This document shows, piece after piece, positions 37,212 through 45,337 of a stretch of DNA of 64,000 nt. Position numbers and translations under genes: made by a program. Where the stretch lies: the NCBI GenBank assembly GCA_019746355.1, contig JAIESC010000001.1:84336-148335 (forward strand), read 5' to 3'. Under the pieces are notes generated by a model that worked only from the letters and a program-made list of their open reading frames with translations, had not been told where the DNA came from and searched no databases. Position 1 is the stretch's first letter; each line of letters starts with the position of its first letter. The DNA comes from Xanthobacteraceae bacterium (GTDB lineage: Bacteria > Pseudomonadota > Alphaproteobacteria > Rhizobiales > Xanthobacteraceae).

Positions 37212-37712
37212 ATGACAACGACGCGGCGGCGGCAAAGCTATGAAGCCGGCCACAAGCCCAAATGGCTGGTCGTCATCGACGACACGCCGGAATGCGATCG
37301 CGCGGTTTATTTCGCCGCGCGGCGCGCCGCGCGCGTGGGCGCAGGCCTCTTGATGCTGCGCGTGATCGAAACCCATGACCGAAACCAGCAATGGCTGGGT
37401 GTGGCCGACATCATGCGGGCGGAGGCGCACGAGGAGGCCAACGCCGCGCTCAACAAGTATTCAACGCGAGCCAACGGCGTTGCCGGCGTGACCGCGGAGC
37501 GCGCGATCCGCGAAGGCAACACCGCCGACGAGATCCTCAAGCTGATCGAGGAGGACGAGGACATCGCGATCCTGGTTCTGGCCGCGGGAACCAGCAAGGA
37601 AGGTCCCGGCCCGCTGGTCGCAAGCTTCGCCTCGTCTGCCGGCGACTATCCGATCCCGGTGGCCATTGTGCCGGGGCATCTCACCGACGACGAGATCGAC
37701 GCGCTGACCTAG
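37212..37712 (+). CDS. Universal stress protein (UspA family)
   Basis: The 166-residue protein has the UspA fold: KWLVVIDDTPECDRAVYFAARRAARVGAGLLMLRVIE at the N-terminus, GNTADEILKLIEEDEDIAILVLAAGT in the middle and a C-terminal strand PIPVAIVPGHL. The classical ATP-binding GxxGSxxS motif is replaced by GTSKEGPGPLVAS, so nucleotide binding may be weak or altered. Family members are linked to stress survival and redox response. The gene lies between trpS and nfu, with GAGGCGGA upstream of ATG 37212. Confidence 0.85.
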   Translation: MTTTRRRQSYEAGHKPKWLVVIDDTPECDRAVYFAARRAARVGAGLLMLRVIETHDRNQQWLGVADIMRAEAHEEANAALNKYSTRANGVAGVTAERAIREGNTADEILKLIEEDEDIAILVLAAGTSKEGPGPLVASFASSAGDYPIPVAIVPGHLTDDEIDALT

Positions 37713-37850
37713 CCGCCATTTCAAGGGGGCGACGGCGTTTTTCGCCCTGGCGTAGCCGCGGTTGACCCGTTTGGGCGCAATCGCCACTTATCTGCTATGA
37801 TGCGCGCGCCGCCCGGGCCTTGAACCCGCTGGCAGGCCAAGGAGAAACCG

Positions 37851-38408
37851 ATGTTCATCCAGACTGAAGCCACGCCGAATCCGGCGACCCTGAAGTTCCT
37901 GCCCGGCCGGGCGGTTCTCGAGACCGGCACGATGGATCTGCGCGATACGGCCGACGCCGCGAAGTCGCCGCTCGCCGAGCGGCTGTTCGCCATCAAGGGC
38001 GTCAACGGCGTGTTCTACGGCTCTGACTTCATCACCGTCAGCAAGGCCGAAGGCGAGTGGGCACAGCTCAAGCCGGCCATTCTCGGCGCCATCATGGAGC
38101 ACTTCATGTCCGGCGCGCCGCTGCTCAGGGACGGCGAGACCGGGGGCGCGGCCGACGACGAGTTCTTCGAGGCGGCCGACGAGGAGATCGTCACCACCAT
38201 CAAGGACCTCCTGGAGACACGGGTGCGGCCGGCGGTAGCCAATGACGGCGGCGACATCACCTTCAAGGGCTTCAAGGAAGGCGTCGTCTATCTGCACATG
38301 AAGGGCGCGTGCTCGGGCTGCCCGTCGTCGACCGCGACGCTGCGGCACGGCATCCAGAATTTGCTCAAGCACTACGTGCCGGAGGTGGTGGAAGTCCGGC
38401 CGGTGTAG
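37851..38408 (+). CDS. Nfu-type iron-sulfur cluster carrier
   Basis: The 185-residue protein has two domains. The N-terminal Nfu_N domain (MFIQTEATPNPATLKFLPGR, residues 1-90) is joined by an acidic linker to a C-terminal NifU-like domain whose Cys154-Ser-Gly-Cys157 (GACSGCPSS) binds a [4Fe-4S] cluster for delivery to apoproteins. Length and domain order match the alphaproteobacterial and mitochondrial NFU1 type rather than E. coli NfuA with its degenerate A-type domain. AAGGAGA lies ahead of ATG 37851. A palindromic repeat follows the gene. Confidence 0.94.
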   Translation: MFIQTEATPNPATLKFLPGRAVLETGTMDLRDTADAAKSPLAERLFAIKGVNGVFYGSDFITVSKAEGEWAQLKPAILGAIMEHFMSGAPLLRDGETGGAADDEFFEAADEEIVTTIKDLLETRVRPAVANDGGDITFKGFKEGVVYLHMKGACSGCPSSTATLRHGIQNLLKHYVPEVVEVRPV

Positions 38409-38453
38409 TTGTCGCCCGCAGAGCTAAGTTGATAAAAAGACGGCCGTATGGCC

Positions 38454-38536
38454 CTGGGTCCCCGCTTCCGCGGGGACGAACGGTTGAGAGGGCACAGACT
38501 TTCTCCACGTTCGTCCCCGCGGAAGCGGGGACCCAG
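38454..38536. repeat. Long inverted repeat of dispersed palindromic type
   Basis: A 29-nt left arm (38454-38482, starting CTGGGTCCCCGC) has its exact reverse complement at 38508-38536, separated by 25 bases. Each arm also contains its own CCCCGC/GCGGGG stem. It lies between nfu and tsaB and could act as a terminator-like structure. Repeats of this type are common in Bradyrhizobium relatives. Confidence 0.8.
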
Positions 38537-38592
38537 TCCTTCCAGTAATGTCAGGACAACGGTCGAGCTGGCATCGGCAAACAAATTTCTCC

Positions 38593-39276
38593 ATGCGCAT
38601 CCTCGCCATCGACACCGCCCTCGAAGCCTGCTCTGCCGCCGTGATCGACACCGAGCACGGCAAGGTGGCGGCCGAGTCGCTGCCGATTGAGCGGGGACAC
38701 GCCGAGGCGCTGATGCCGCTGCTCGCCCGCGTCATGCGGAACGCCGACATGCCCTACTCCGCGCTCGACCGGATCGGCGTGACCGCCGGGCCCGGCAGCT
38801 TCACCGGCCTGCGCGTCGGCATTTCCGCGGCGCGCGGCATTGCGCTTGCCGCCGGCAAGCCGGCGTTCGGGCTGACGACGCTCGCGGCCTTCGCCGCGCC
38901 GCACATCGCCGCCGACGAAAGCGCCGGCGTCACGGTCGCGATCGACGCGCGGCATCAGCACGTCTACCTGCAGGTGTTCGGGCCGGGCGGCCGCAGCATC
39001 ATCGCGCCGCGCATCGCTGCGGTGGAGGATGCGGTGCGCATGGCGCGCACGCATGTGGCGATCAATCTCGTCGGCACGGGCGCTGCGATGCTCGCCGCGG
39101 CCTGGCCGCCGCGCGAGAAGCCGCCGGTGATCGTCGACGAGCGGCGCGCGCCCGACATCGTCTGGGTCGGCCGGCTCACGGTCGCCGCCAACGAGAGCGC
39201 GAGCCCGCCGAAGCCGCTTTACCTCCGCGCGCCCGACGCGCAGCCGCAAGCCGCCGCGAGACTTCCGCGCCGATGA
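38593..39276 (+). CDS. tsaB: tRNA threonylcarbamoyladenosine biosynthesis protein TsaB
   Basis: The 227-residue protein is the ASKHA-fold partner of TsaD needed for t6A37 formation in ANN-decoding tRNAs. It shows MRILAIDTALEACSAAVID at the N-terminus and the TsaB signature TAGPGSFTGLRVGISAARGIALA near residue 70. Length is typical (220-240). The start at ATG 38593 gives the standard N-terminus; the frame continues 15 codons upstream without similarity. It overlaps rimI by ATGA (39273-39276), so the two are translationally coupled. Confidence 0.95.
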   Translation: MRILAIDTALEACSAAVIDTEHGKVAAESLPIERGHAEALMPLLARVMRNADMPYSALDRIGVTAGPGSFTGLRVGISAARGIALAAGKPAFGLTTLAAFAAPHIAADESAGVTVAIDARHQHVYLQVFGPGGRSIIAPRIAAVEDAVRMARTHVAINLVGTGAAMLAAAWPPREKPPVIVDERRAPDIVWVGRLTVAANESASPPKPLYLRAPDAQPQAAARLPRR

Positions 39277-39758
39277 TCGGCTTCCTGCAACGGCTGTTCG
39301 TCCGCGGCGAGCCTGTGCTGTCGGAAGCGACCATCCGCGACGCAGCGGCGATCGCGGCGCTGCACGGCGCGTCGTTCCGGCGCGGCTGGAGCGACGGCGA
39401 GATCGAGCGGCTCCTGATCGAGCGCAACACCGTCTGCCACCGCGCGACCGCGGGGCGCGCGCTCTGCGGCTTCATCCTGTCGCGGCTGGCCGCAGGCGAA
39501 GCGGAAATCCTGTCCGTGGCGGTGACCGGAGCGCGGCGCAGCCGGGGGCTCGCACGCGCGCTGCTGAACCTGCACCTGCGGCGGCTCGCAGGCCTCGGCG
39601 CCACCGCGGTGTTTCTGGAGGTCGATGAGGACAACGAGCCGGCGCGACGGCTCTACAATCGGGCGGGTTTTCGCGAGGTCGGCCGCCGGCCGGGCTATTA
39701 TAAAAAGGATTCCGGGGCGCCCGCCACCGCTCTGGTTCTTCGCCGCGATCTCGTTTGA
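39273..39758 (+). CDS. rimI: Ribosomal-protein alanine N-acetyltransferase RimI
   Basis: The 161-residue GNAT-fold enzyme acetylates N-terminal alanine (S18 in E. coli). GNAT features include LCGFILSRLAAGEAEILSVAV, the acetyl-CoA pyrophosphate loop in GARRSRGLARALLNLHLRRL near residue 90, and FLEVDEDNEPARRLYNRAGFREVGRRPGYY, which is very typical of RimI. The overlap with tsaB and the adjacent fur gene match the conserved alphaproteobacterial order tsaB-rimI-fur. Confidence 0.93.
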   Translation: MIGFLQRLFVRGEPVLSEATIRDAAAIAALHGASFRRGWSDGEIERLLIERNTVCHRATAGRALCGFILSRLAAGEAEILSVAVTGARRSRGLARALLNLHLRRLAGLGATAVFLEVDEDNEPARRLYNRAGFREVGRRPGYYKKDSGAPATALVLRRDLV

Positions 39759-39832
39759 TTGATTAAAGCCACTGTCTGTCGCAATAGACGGCTCAAAGCC
39801 TCAGTCTTATGATTGGGTTTCAAGAGGAACTT

Positions 39833-40264
39833 GTGAGCACCGCAAAGACCAATATCGAGGCCCTGTGCGCGTCCAAGGGCATGCGGATGACCGAGCAGCG
39901 CCGCGTCATCGCCCGCGTGCTCGCCGACTCCGCCGACCATCCCGACGTCGAGGAGCTCTACAGGCGCTGCGCCGAGATCGACAAGAACATCTCCATCTCG
40001 ACCGTCTATCGAACCGTCAAGCTGTTCGAGGATTCCGGCATCATCGAGCGCCATGACTTCCGCGAGGGCCGAGCGCGCTACGAGCAGATTCCCGAATCGC
40101 ATCACGACCACCTGATCAACCTGCGCACCGGGCAGGTGATCGAGTTCCAGTCCGAGGAAATCGAGAAGCTCCAGGCCGAGGTGGCGCGCAAACTCGGCTA
40201 CAAGCTGGTGGACCACCGGCTGGAGCTTTACGCCGTGCCGCTCGACGACAAGCCCCGGCGTTAG
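39833..40264 (+). CDS. fur: Fur-family metalloregulator (Fur/Mur ortholog by synteny)
   Basis: The 143-residue protein has the Fur winged helix (MTEQRRVIARVLADSADHPDVEELYRRC ... SISTVYRTVKLFEDSGIIERHDF) and the metal-binding HHDHLINL segment near residue 88. The structural CxxC that many Fur proteins have after HHDHLIC is absent (LRTGQ instead), as in alphaproteobacterial Fur/Mur, where the protein mainly answers to manganese. It is not Irr, which has a different His-rich motif. GTG 39833 with AAGAGGA five bases upstream is preferred over the in-frame ATG at 39809, which has no Shine-Dalgarno. It follows rimI, as in Caulobacter. Confidence 0.9.
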   Translation: MSTAKTNIEALCASKGMRMTEQRRVIARVLADSADHPDVEELYRRCAEIDKNISISTVYRTVKLFEDSGIIERHDFREGRARYEQIPESHHDHLINLRTGQVIEFQSEEIEKLQAEVARKLGYKLVDHRLELYAVPLDDKPRR

Positions 40265-40290
40265 TTGCCAAGCTCATGGTGCTGCACTTG

Positions 40291-40345
40291 TCCCGGGCGC
40301 AGCGCGTCACCCAATGCTGCGCTGGACCCGGGACCCCGGTTTTTT
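40291..40345 (+). terminator. Palindromic repeat followed by a T-run after fur
   Basis: TCCCGGG (40291-40297) pairs with CCCGGGA (40327-40333), and inside it GCGCAGC pairs with GCTGCGC (40316-40322). The structure is followed by a T6 tract (40340-40345). It has the character of the dispersed repeats of Bradyrhizobium relatives and could end the tsaB-rimI-fur transcript. Confidence 0.6.
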
Positions 40346-40407
40346 GCTAAGTAACCGGGCACCGCATCTGCGGGGAAAGTCCCGAGATTAGTGAACAACC
40401 GATCAAT

Positions 40408-42795
40408 ATGAACGAACAGCTGAAATTTCCCGCCGGCACCGCGTTCGGCTCCATCGGCCATCCGATACGCCGCAAGGAGGATGCGCGGCTGCTCACCGGC
40501 AAGGGCCGCTACACCGACGACTTCAGCCTTCCGGGCCAGACCTACGCCGCGATGGTGCGCTCGCCGCACCCGCATGCGCGGCTCGTCCGCATCGACACCG
40601 GCGCAGCGAAGGCGATGCAGGGCGTGCTGCTGGTGCTGACCGGCGCGGACTGCATCGCCGATCAGCTCAAGCCCATCCCGCACTCGCCGGTGCCCTCGAC
40701 CCATTTCGACATGAAGCTCACCGCCAAGGGCGGCAAGCCGGTGTTCGCCGGACGGCACGCGCTGCTGCCGGCCGACAAGGCGCGCTACGTCGGCGAGCCG
40801 GTGGCCGTGGTGGTGGCGGAAACCCGCGCCCAGGCGCTGGACGCCGCCGAAGCGGTCGCGGTCGAATACGCGGAGCTGCCCTACACGGTGTTGACGGAGG
40901 ATGCGCTCAAGCCCGGCCGCGCGCCGCTGTGGGACGAGACGCCGGACAACGTGCCGGTCGACAGCACATTCGGCGACCAGACGAAAACCGACGCGGCGTT
41001 CGCCAAAGCCGCGCATGTGGTCAAATCGAAGTTCAACATCGCCCGCGTCACCGCGGTGACGATGGAGCTGCGCTCGTGCCTCGGTGATCACGACACGGCG
41101 ACCGGGCGCACGACGCTCTACTGCGGCGGCGGCGGCGCCGTGAAGCAGAAGGCCGAGATGGCCGGCATCCTCGGCGTTCCGCCCGACAAGGTGCGCGTTC
41201 TCTCCTACGACATCGGCGGCAACTTCGGCTCGCGCAACCGCCCCTATGTCGAATACGGCCTCGTGGTGTGGGCGGCGGGCAAGCTCGGCCGGCCGGTGAA
41301 ATACACCGCGACCCGCTCGGAGGCGTTCCTCACCGACTACCAGGGCCGCGACCTGCTCGTCGACATCGCGGTAGCGTTCGACGACAAGGGCAAGATCCTG
41401 GCGATGCGCTCCGACAACGTCAGCAATGTCGGCTCGCACTGCGTGTCGCTGTCGCCGCTGTCGAAGGGCTCGGGGCTGATCACCGGCAGCTACGACATCC
41501 CTGCCGCATACCTGCGCGCCCGCGCGGTGTTCACCAACACCATGCCGACCAACGCCTATCGCAGCTCGGGCCGGCCGGAGGTGACCTTCGCGATCGAGCG
41601 GCTGATGGACATGGCCGCCGAGGAGCTCGGCATCGACCGCATCAGGCTGCGCCGCAAGAACCTGGTGAGCCCGAAGAAGATGCCATACCGCAACGCGGTG
41701 GGCATGCTCTACGACAGCGGCACCTACGAGGCGAACATGGACCTCGCCATGGAGATCGCCGACTGGGACGGCTTCAGGCAGCGCAAGAAGGACGCGAAAA
41801 AGCGCGGCAAGCTGCTTGGCCTCGGCATGGCGAACTATGTCGAGTCCTCGATCGGCGCGCCGAAGGAGCGCACCGAGATCACGGTGAAGCCCGACGGCAC
41901 CGTCGACGTCGTCATCGGCACCCAGCCGAGCGGCCAGGGCCACGAGACGAGCTTCGCGCAGGTGGTTGCGGACCTGATCGCCGTGCCGGTTTCTGCGATC
42001 AACATCATCATTGGCGACACGGACATCGTCAGCGTCGGCGGCGGCTCGCACTCCGGCCGCTCGATGCGGCACGCCGGAACGGTGATCGTCAAAGCGGTGC
42101 CGGAGCTGATCGAAAAGGGCAAGAAGATCGCAGCGCTCGCACTCGGCACCAGCGCCGACAAGGTCGAGTTCAAGGACGGCCGCTTCTCGTCGCAGGCGAG
42201 CAACCGCACGTTCGACATTCTCGAGCTTGCCAAGGAGACCGAGCGCCTCGCCCTGCCCGTGGAGCTCAAGGGCGGCCTTGCAATTGCCTGCGACAACGAG
42301 ATGCACGAGCCGGTGTTTCCGAACGGCTGCGCGATCTGCGAGATCGAGGTCGATCCCGACACGGGGCTGCCGACCATCACACGCTATGCCGCAGTGGACG
42401 ACGTCGGCCGCTGTATCAACCCGCTGATCGTGCACGGCCAGACGCATGGCGGCATCGCCCAGGGCGTCGGCCAAGCGATGTGGGAGCAGTGCTATGTCGA
42501 TCCATCGACCGGCCAGCCGCTGACCGGATCGTTCATGGACTATGGCATGCCGCATGCCCACACGCTCCCGTCGTTCAAGGCCGAGATCGTCGAGGTGCTG
42601 TCGCCGACCAATCCGCTCGGCATCAAGGCCGGCGGCGAAGGCGGCACCACGCCGGCGCTCGCGGTGATCGTCAGCGCCATCGTCGATGCGCTCAAGGACC
42701 ACGGCATCCGCGACATCACCATGCCGGCGACGCCCTATGCGATTTGGCAGGCCATCCAGAACGCCAAAGCAGCCAACGGGTCCCGCGCACCGTGA
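40408..42795 (+). CDS. Xanthine dehydrogenase-family molybdopterin-binding subunit, CoxL-like
   Basis: The 795-residue protein is a molybdenum hydroxylase large subunit. It has the N-terminal a/b hammerhead domain (RRKEDARLLTGKGRYTDDFSLPG), a molybdopterin-binding core with GGNFGSR near 273, the active-site loop AYRSSGRPE at 383-391, and the C-terminal GGEGGT containing the expected catalytic Glu744. The loop differs from AYRCSFR of true CO dehydrogenase (form I) and resembles form II enzymes of unknown substrate. Normally medium (FAD) and small ([2Fe-2S]) subunit genes lie next door; none is present here. No good ribosome binding site precedes ATG 40408. An MFS gene follows 14 bp after the stop. 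Confidence 0.9.
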   Translation: MNEQLKFPAGTAFGSIGHPIRRKEDARLLTGKGRYTDDFSLPGQTYAAMVRSPHPHARLVRIDTGAAKAMQGVLLVLTGADCIADQLKPIPHSPVPSTHFDMKLTAKGGKPVFAGRHALLPADKARYVGEPVAVVVAETRAQALDAAEAVAVEYAELPYTVLTEDALKPGRAPLWDETPDNVPVDSTFGDQTKTDAAFAKAAHVVKSKFNIARVTAVTMELRSCLGDHDTATGRTTLYCGGGGAVKQKAEMAGILGVPPDKVRVLSYDIGGNFGSRNRPYVEYGLVVWAAGKLGRPVKYTATRSEAFLTDYQGRDLLVDIAVAFDDKGKILAMRSDNVSNVGSHCVSLSPLSKGSGLITGSYDIPAAYLRARAVFTNTMPTNAYRSSGRPEVTFAIERLMDMAAEELGIDRIRLRRKNLVSPKKMPYRNAVGMLYDSGTYEANMDLAMEIADWDGFRQRKKDAKKRGKLLGLGMANYVESSIGAPKERTEITVKPDGTVDVVIGTQPSGQGHETSFAQVVADLIAVPVSAINIIIGDTDIVSVGGGSHSGRSMRHAGTVIVKAVPELIEKGKKIAALALGTSADKVEFKDGRFSSQASNRTFDILELAKETERLALPVELKGGLAIACDNEMHEPVFPNGCAICEIEVDPDTGLPTITRYAAVDDVGRCINPLIVHGQTHGGIAQGVGQAMWEQCYVDPSTGQPLTGSFMDYGMPHAHTLPSFKAEIVEVLSPTNPLGIKAGGEGGTTPALAVIVSAIVDALKDHGIRDITMPATPYAIWQAIQNAKAANGSRAP

Positions 42796-42809
42796 TAGCG
42801 TAAGCGCCG

Positions 42810-44240
42810 ATGGATGCCGGGACCCCATCCAGCCACAACACACTGACGCATCGGGAGACGTTGGTCGTCGTTCTCGGCGTGCTGCTGCCTGTGTTCATGG
42901 GCTCGCTCGACAACACCATCCTTGCGAGCGCGCTGCCGACCATCGGCCGCGAATACAACGACGTCCATAATCTGCCCTGGCTGGTGACGGCCTATCTGAT
43001 CGCCAACACGTCGATCACCGCGCTCTACGGCAAGATCAGCGACATCCGCGGCCGCAGGTTCACGCTGATGATCGCGATCTCGCTCTACATGATCGGCTCG
43101 ATCGTCTGCGCGCTCGCGCCCAACATGTTCGTGCTGATTCTCGGCCGCGTGCTGCACGGCCTCGGCGGCGGCGGACTGACCTCGACCGGCATGGTGGTGC
43201 TGGGCGACATCGCGGCGCCCAAGGACCGCGGCAAGTACTACGGCTATTTCTCCGTCACCTACACCACCGCGGGGGCCTGCGGGCCGGCGCTCGGCGGCGC
43301 GATCGCCGAGTATCTGCACTGGTCGGTGATCTTCTGGATGAACATCCCGCTCGGCCTGATCGCCATGGGGCTGACGCTGACCTTGCTGCGCCGGCTGCCG
43401 CGTCATGACCGGCCGCACAAGCTCGACTTCATCGGCGCGGCGCTGGTCATGGCGGCGAGCTCCTCGTTCATGCTGGCGCTGAGCATGGGCGGCGTGAACT
43501 ATCCGTGGCTGTCGCCGCCGATCCTCGGGCTGTTCGCGGCGGCGCTCATCCTCGGCGTTGCGTTCATCGCGCGGCTGCGCACCGCGCCGGAGCCGCTGAT
43601 TCCGCTGTCGATCCTCAACGACCGCGAGGCGCGGCTCGCGGTCATGACCAACGCGTTCGGCTGGGCGCCGATCGTCGGCTTGCACATCTTCCTGCCGGTC
43701 TATCTTCAGAATATCGTCGGCATGCAGCCGGCAAGCGCAGGCTTGAGCGTGCTGATGCTCGCGGTGGTGCTCAACATCAGCGCCGGCGTCACCGGCACCA
43801 TCCTGCCGACGCTCAAGCACTACAAACGCATTCCGATCGCCGGCCTGATCCTCGCCATCACCGGCGTGCTGATCCTCGCATGGCGCGCCAGGGACATCGC
43901 GCTCTGGGAGTTCGAGCTGCTGCTGTTCCTGATCGGCTGCGGGTTCGGCTGCATGCCGCCGCTGGCCGCGACTGCTTTGCAGAACAACGTCTCGATCCAC
44001 ACCTTCGGGTCGGCGGTGGCCACCATGCAGTTCGTCCGCAACCTGCTTGCCACCATGCTGGTCGCGATCTTCGGCGTGCTGGTGCTCACCGGCGCGGACG
44101 TGGTCGGCGGCAAGGCGGTCGGCCAGTATTCGGTCGATGGCTTCGTCCGCGTGTTTCTTGCGGTGGCGGCAAGCTTTTCGATCTCGCTCGCGGCCATCTT
44201 GCTGCTGCGGGAGAAGCCGCTGCTCGAGACCCACGTTTAG
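42810..44240 (+). CDS. MFS multidrug-type transporter, DHA2 (EmrB/QacA) family
   Basis: The 476-residue protein is strongly hydrophobic with 13-14 predicted membrane segments. It has the DHA2 hallmarks FMGSLDNTILASALPTIGREY in helix 1, GKISDIRGRR between helices 2 and 3, and VLHGLGGGGLTSTGMVVLGDI (motif C-like Gly-rich region). Such proton antiporters export drugs or organic compounds. The substrate is unknown. It starts 14 bp after the molybdenum hydroxylase gene, which suggests an operon in which it may transport the enzyme's substrate or product. Confidence 0.88.
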   Translation: MDAGTPSSHNTLTHRETLVVVLGVLLPVFMGSLDNTILASALPTIGREYNDVHNLPWLVTAYLIANTSITALYGKISDIRGRRFTLMIAISLYMIGSIVCALAPNMFVLILGRVLHGLGGGGLTSTGMVVLGDIAAPKDRGKYYGYFSVTYTTAGACGPALGGAIAEYLHWSVIFWMNIPLGLIAMGLTLTLLRRLPRHDRPHKLDFIGAALVMAASSSFMLALSMGGVNYPWLSPPILGLFAAALILGVAFIARLRTAPEPLIPLSILNDREARLAVMTNAFGWAPIVGLHIFLPVYLQNIVGMQPASAGLSVLMLAVVLNISAGVTGTILPTLKHYKRIPIAGLILAITGVLILAWRARDIALWEFELLLFLIGCGFGCMPPLAATALQNNVSIHTFGSAVATMQFVRNLLATMLVAIFGVLVLTGADVVGGKAVGQYSVDGFVRVFLAVAASFSISLAAILLLREKPLLETHV

Positions 44241-44344
44241 GCACGGACACGCGCCGATTTTGCGCTATCCTGCCCTTGCCAGAAGCGTTGAGAATGCGCC
44301 GCGGCCAACGACGGCGCTCCGCGCACGGCACGGAGGGAGCGTCA

Positions 44345-45331
44345 ATGGCTGCAAATGGCAGAGCGCTTGTTGCGTTGGGTGTTGCGCTGGCCTCGGGATG
44401 GCTCGCGGCGCCAGGCTTCGCGCAAAGCAAATATCCGGACCGCCCGGTCAAGGTCGTGGTCGGCTTCACCGCCGGCGGCGGCACCGACGTCGCGGCGCGC
44501 GTGATGGCGCAGAAGCTCTCCGAGGCGCTGGGCCAGAGCTTCGTGGTCGAGAACCGCCCCGGCGCCAGCGGCCTCATTGCATCGGAGCAGGTCGCGAAAT
44601 CGCCGGCCGACGGCACCACCATCATGGTCGGGAGCCAGACCACGCTCGCGGTCGCACCGGCGCTCTACAAGAAGATCCAGATCGATCCGGTCAAGGAGCT
44701 GACGGGGCTTGCGATGATCGGCGTGTCGCCGCTGGTCGCCGTGGTCAACGCCAACTCGCCGATCAAGACGCTGCACGACCTGATCACCGAGGCCAAGGCG
44801 AAGAACGGCACCATGAACTTCGCCTCGGGCGGCGTCGGCACCACGCCGCACATGGCCGGCGAGCTTCTGGCGTTCAGCGCCGGCATCAAGATGGTGCACG
44901 TCGCCTATCGCGGCGAAGCGCCCGGCGTGAACGACCTGCTCGGCGGGCAGATTCCGTTCATGTTCTCCAACCTGTCGGTGGTGAAGGGCAACATCGAGGG
45001 CGGCAAGCTGCGTGCGCTCGCGGTGACGAGCTCCAGGCGCGTGCCGTCGCTGCCCAACGTGCCGACCATCGCCGAGACCTTCCCGGGCTTCGACGCCGCG
45101 ACCTGGTTCGCGCTGGTCGCGCCGGCCGGGACGCCGCGCGAGGCAATCGCAAGGATCAACGCCGAGACGAAGAAGATCGTCGCGACGGCCGACTTCCAGC
45201 AGCGCTTCGACCAGCTCGGCATGATCCCCGATCAGGACCGCACGCCGGACGAGATCAACGACTACATCAAGTCCGAGGTCGCCAAATGGGCGAAGGTGAT
45301 CAAGGACGCGGACGTGAAGCCGGCGGATTAA
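44345..45331 (+). CDS. Bug-family tripartite tricarboxylate transporter receptor (plus strand)
   Basis: The 328-residue protein has a signal peptide (ALVALGVALASGWLAAPGFAQ). Its mature part is that of the periplasmic Bug/TctC receptors: YPDRPVKVVVGFTAGGGTDVAARVMAQKLSEALGQ, VENRPGASGLIASEQVAKSPADG and FASGGVGTTPHMAGELL. These bind carboxylated solutes and deliver them to TctAB permeases, or act in sensing. The ATG at 44345 follows GGAGGGAG; the open frame upstream lies over the MFS gene and is not coding. No tctA or tctB gene is in the window. The gene is convergent with a second Bug gene six bases away. Confidence 0.92.
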   Translation: MAANGRALVALGVALASGWLAAPGFAQSKYPDRPVKVVVGFTAGGGTDVAARVMAQKLSEALGQSFVVENRPGASGLIASEQVAKSPADGTTIMVGSQTTLAVAPALYKKIQIDPVKELTGLAMIGVSPLVAVVNANSPIKTLHDLITEAKAKNGTMNFASGGVGTTPHMAGELLAFSAGIKMVHVAYRGEAPGVNDLLGGQIPFMFSNLSVVKGNIEGGKLRALAVTSSRRVPSLPNVPTIAETFPGFDAATWFALVAPAGTPREAIARINAETKKIVATADFQQRFDQLGMIPDQDRTPDEINDYIKSEVAKWAKVIKDADVKPAD

Positions 45332-45337
45332 GGTGCG

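Noticed and set aside
39809..39832. ATG 39809 as the start of fur
   Set aside because: No Shine-Dalgarno precedes it, whereas GTG 39833 follows AAGAGGA at the right distance and gives the family's normal N-terminus.
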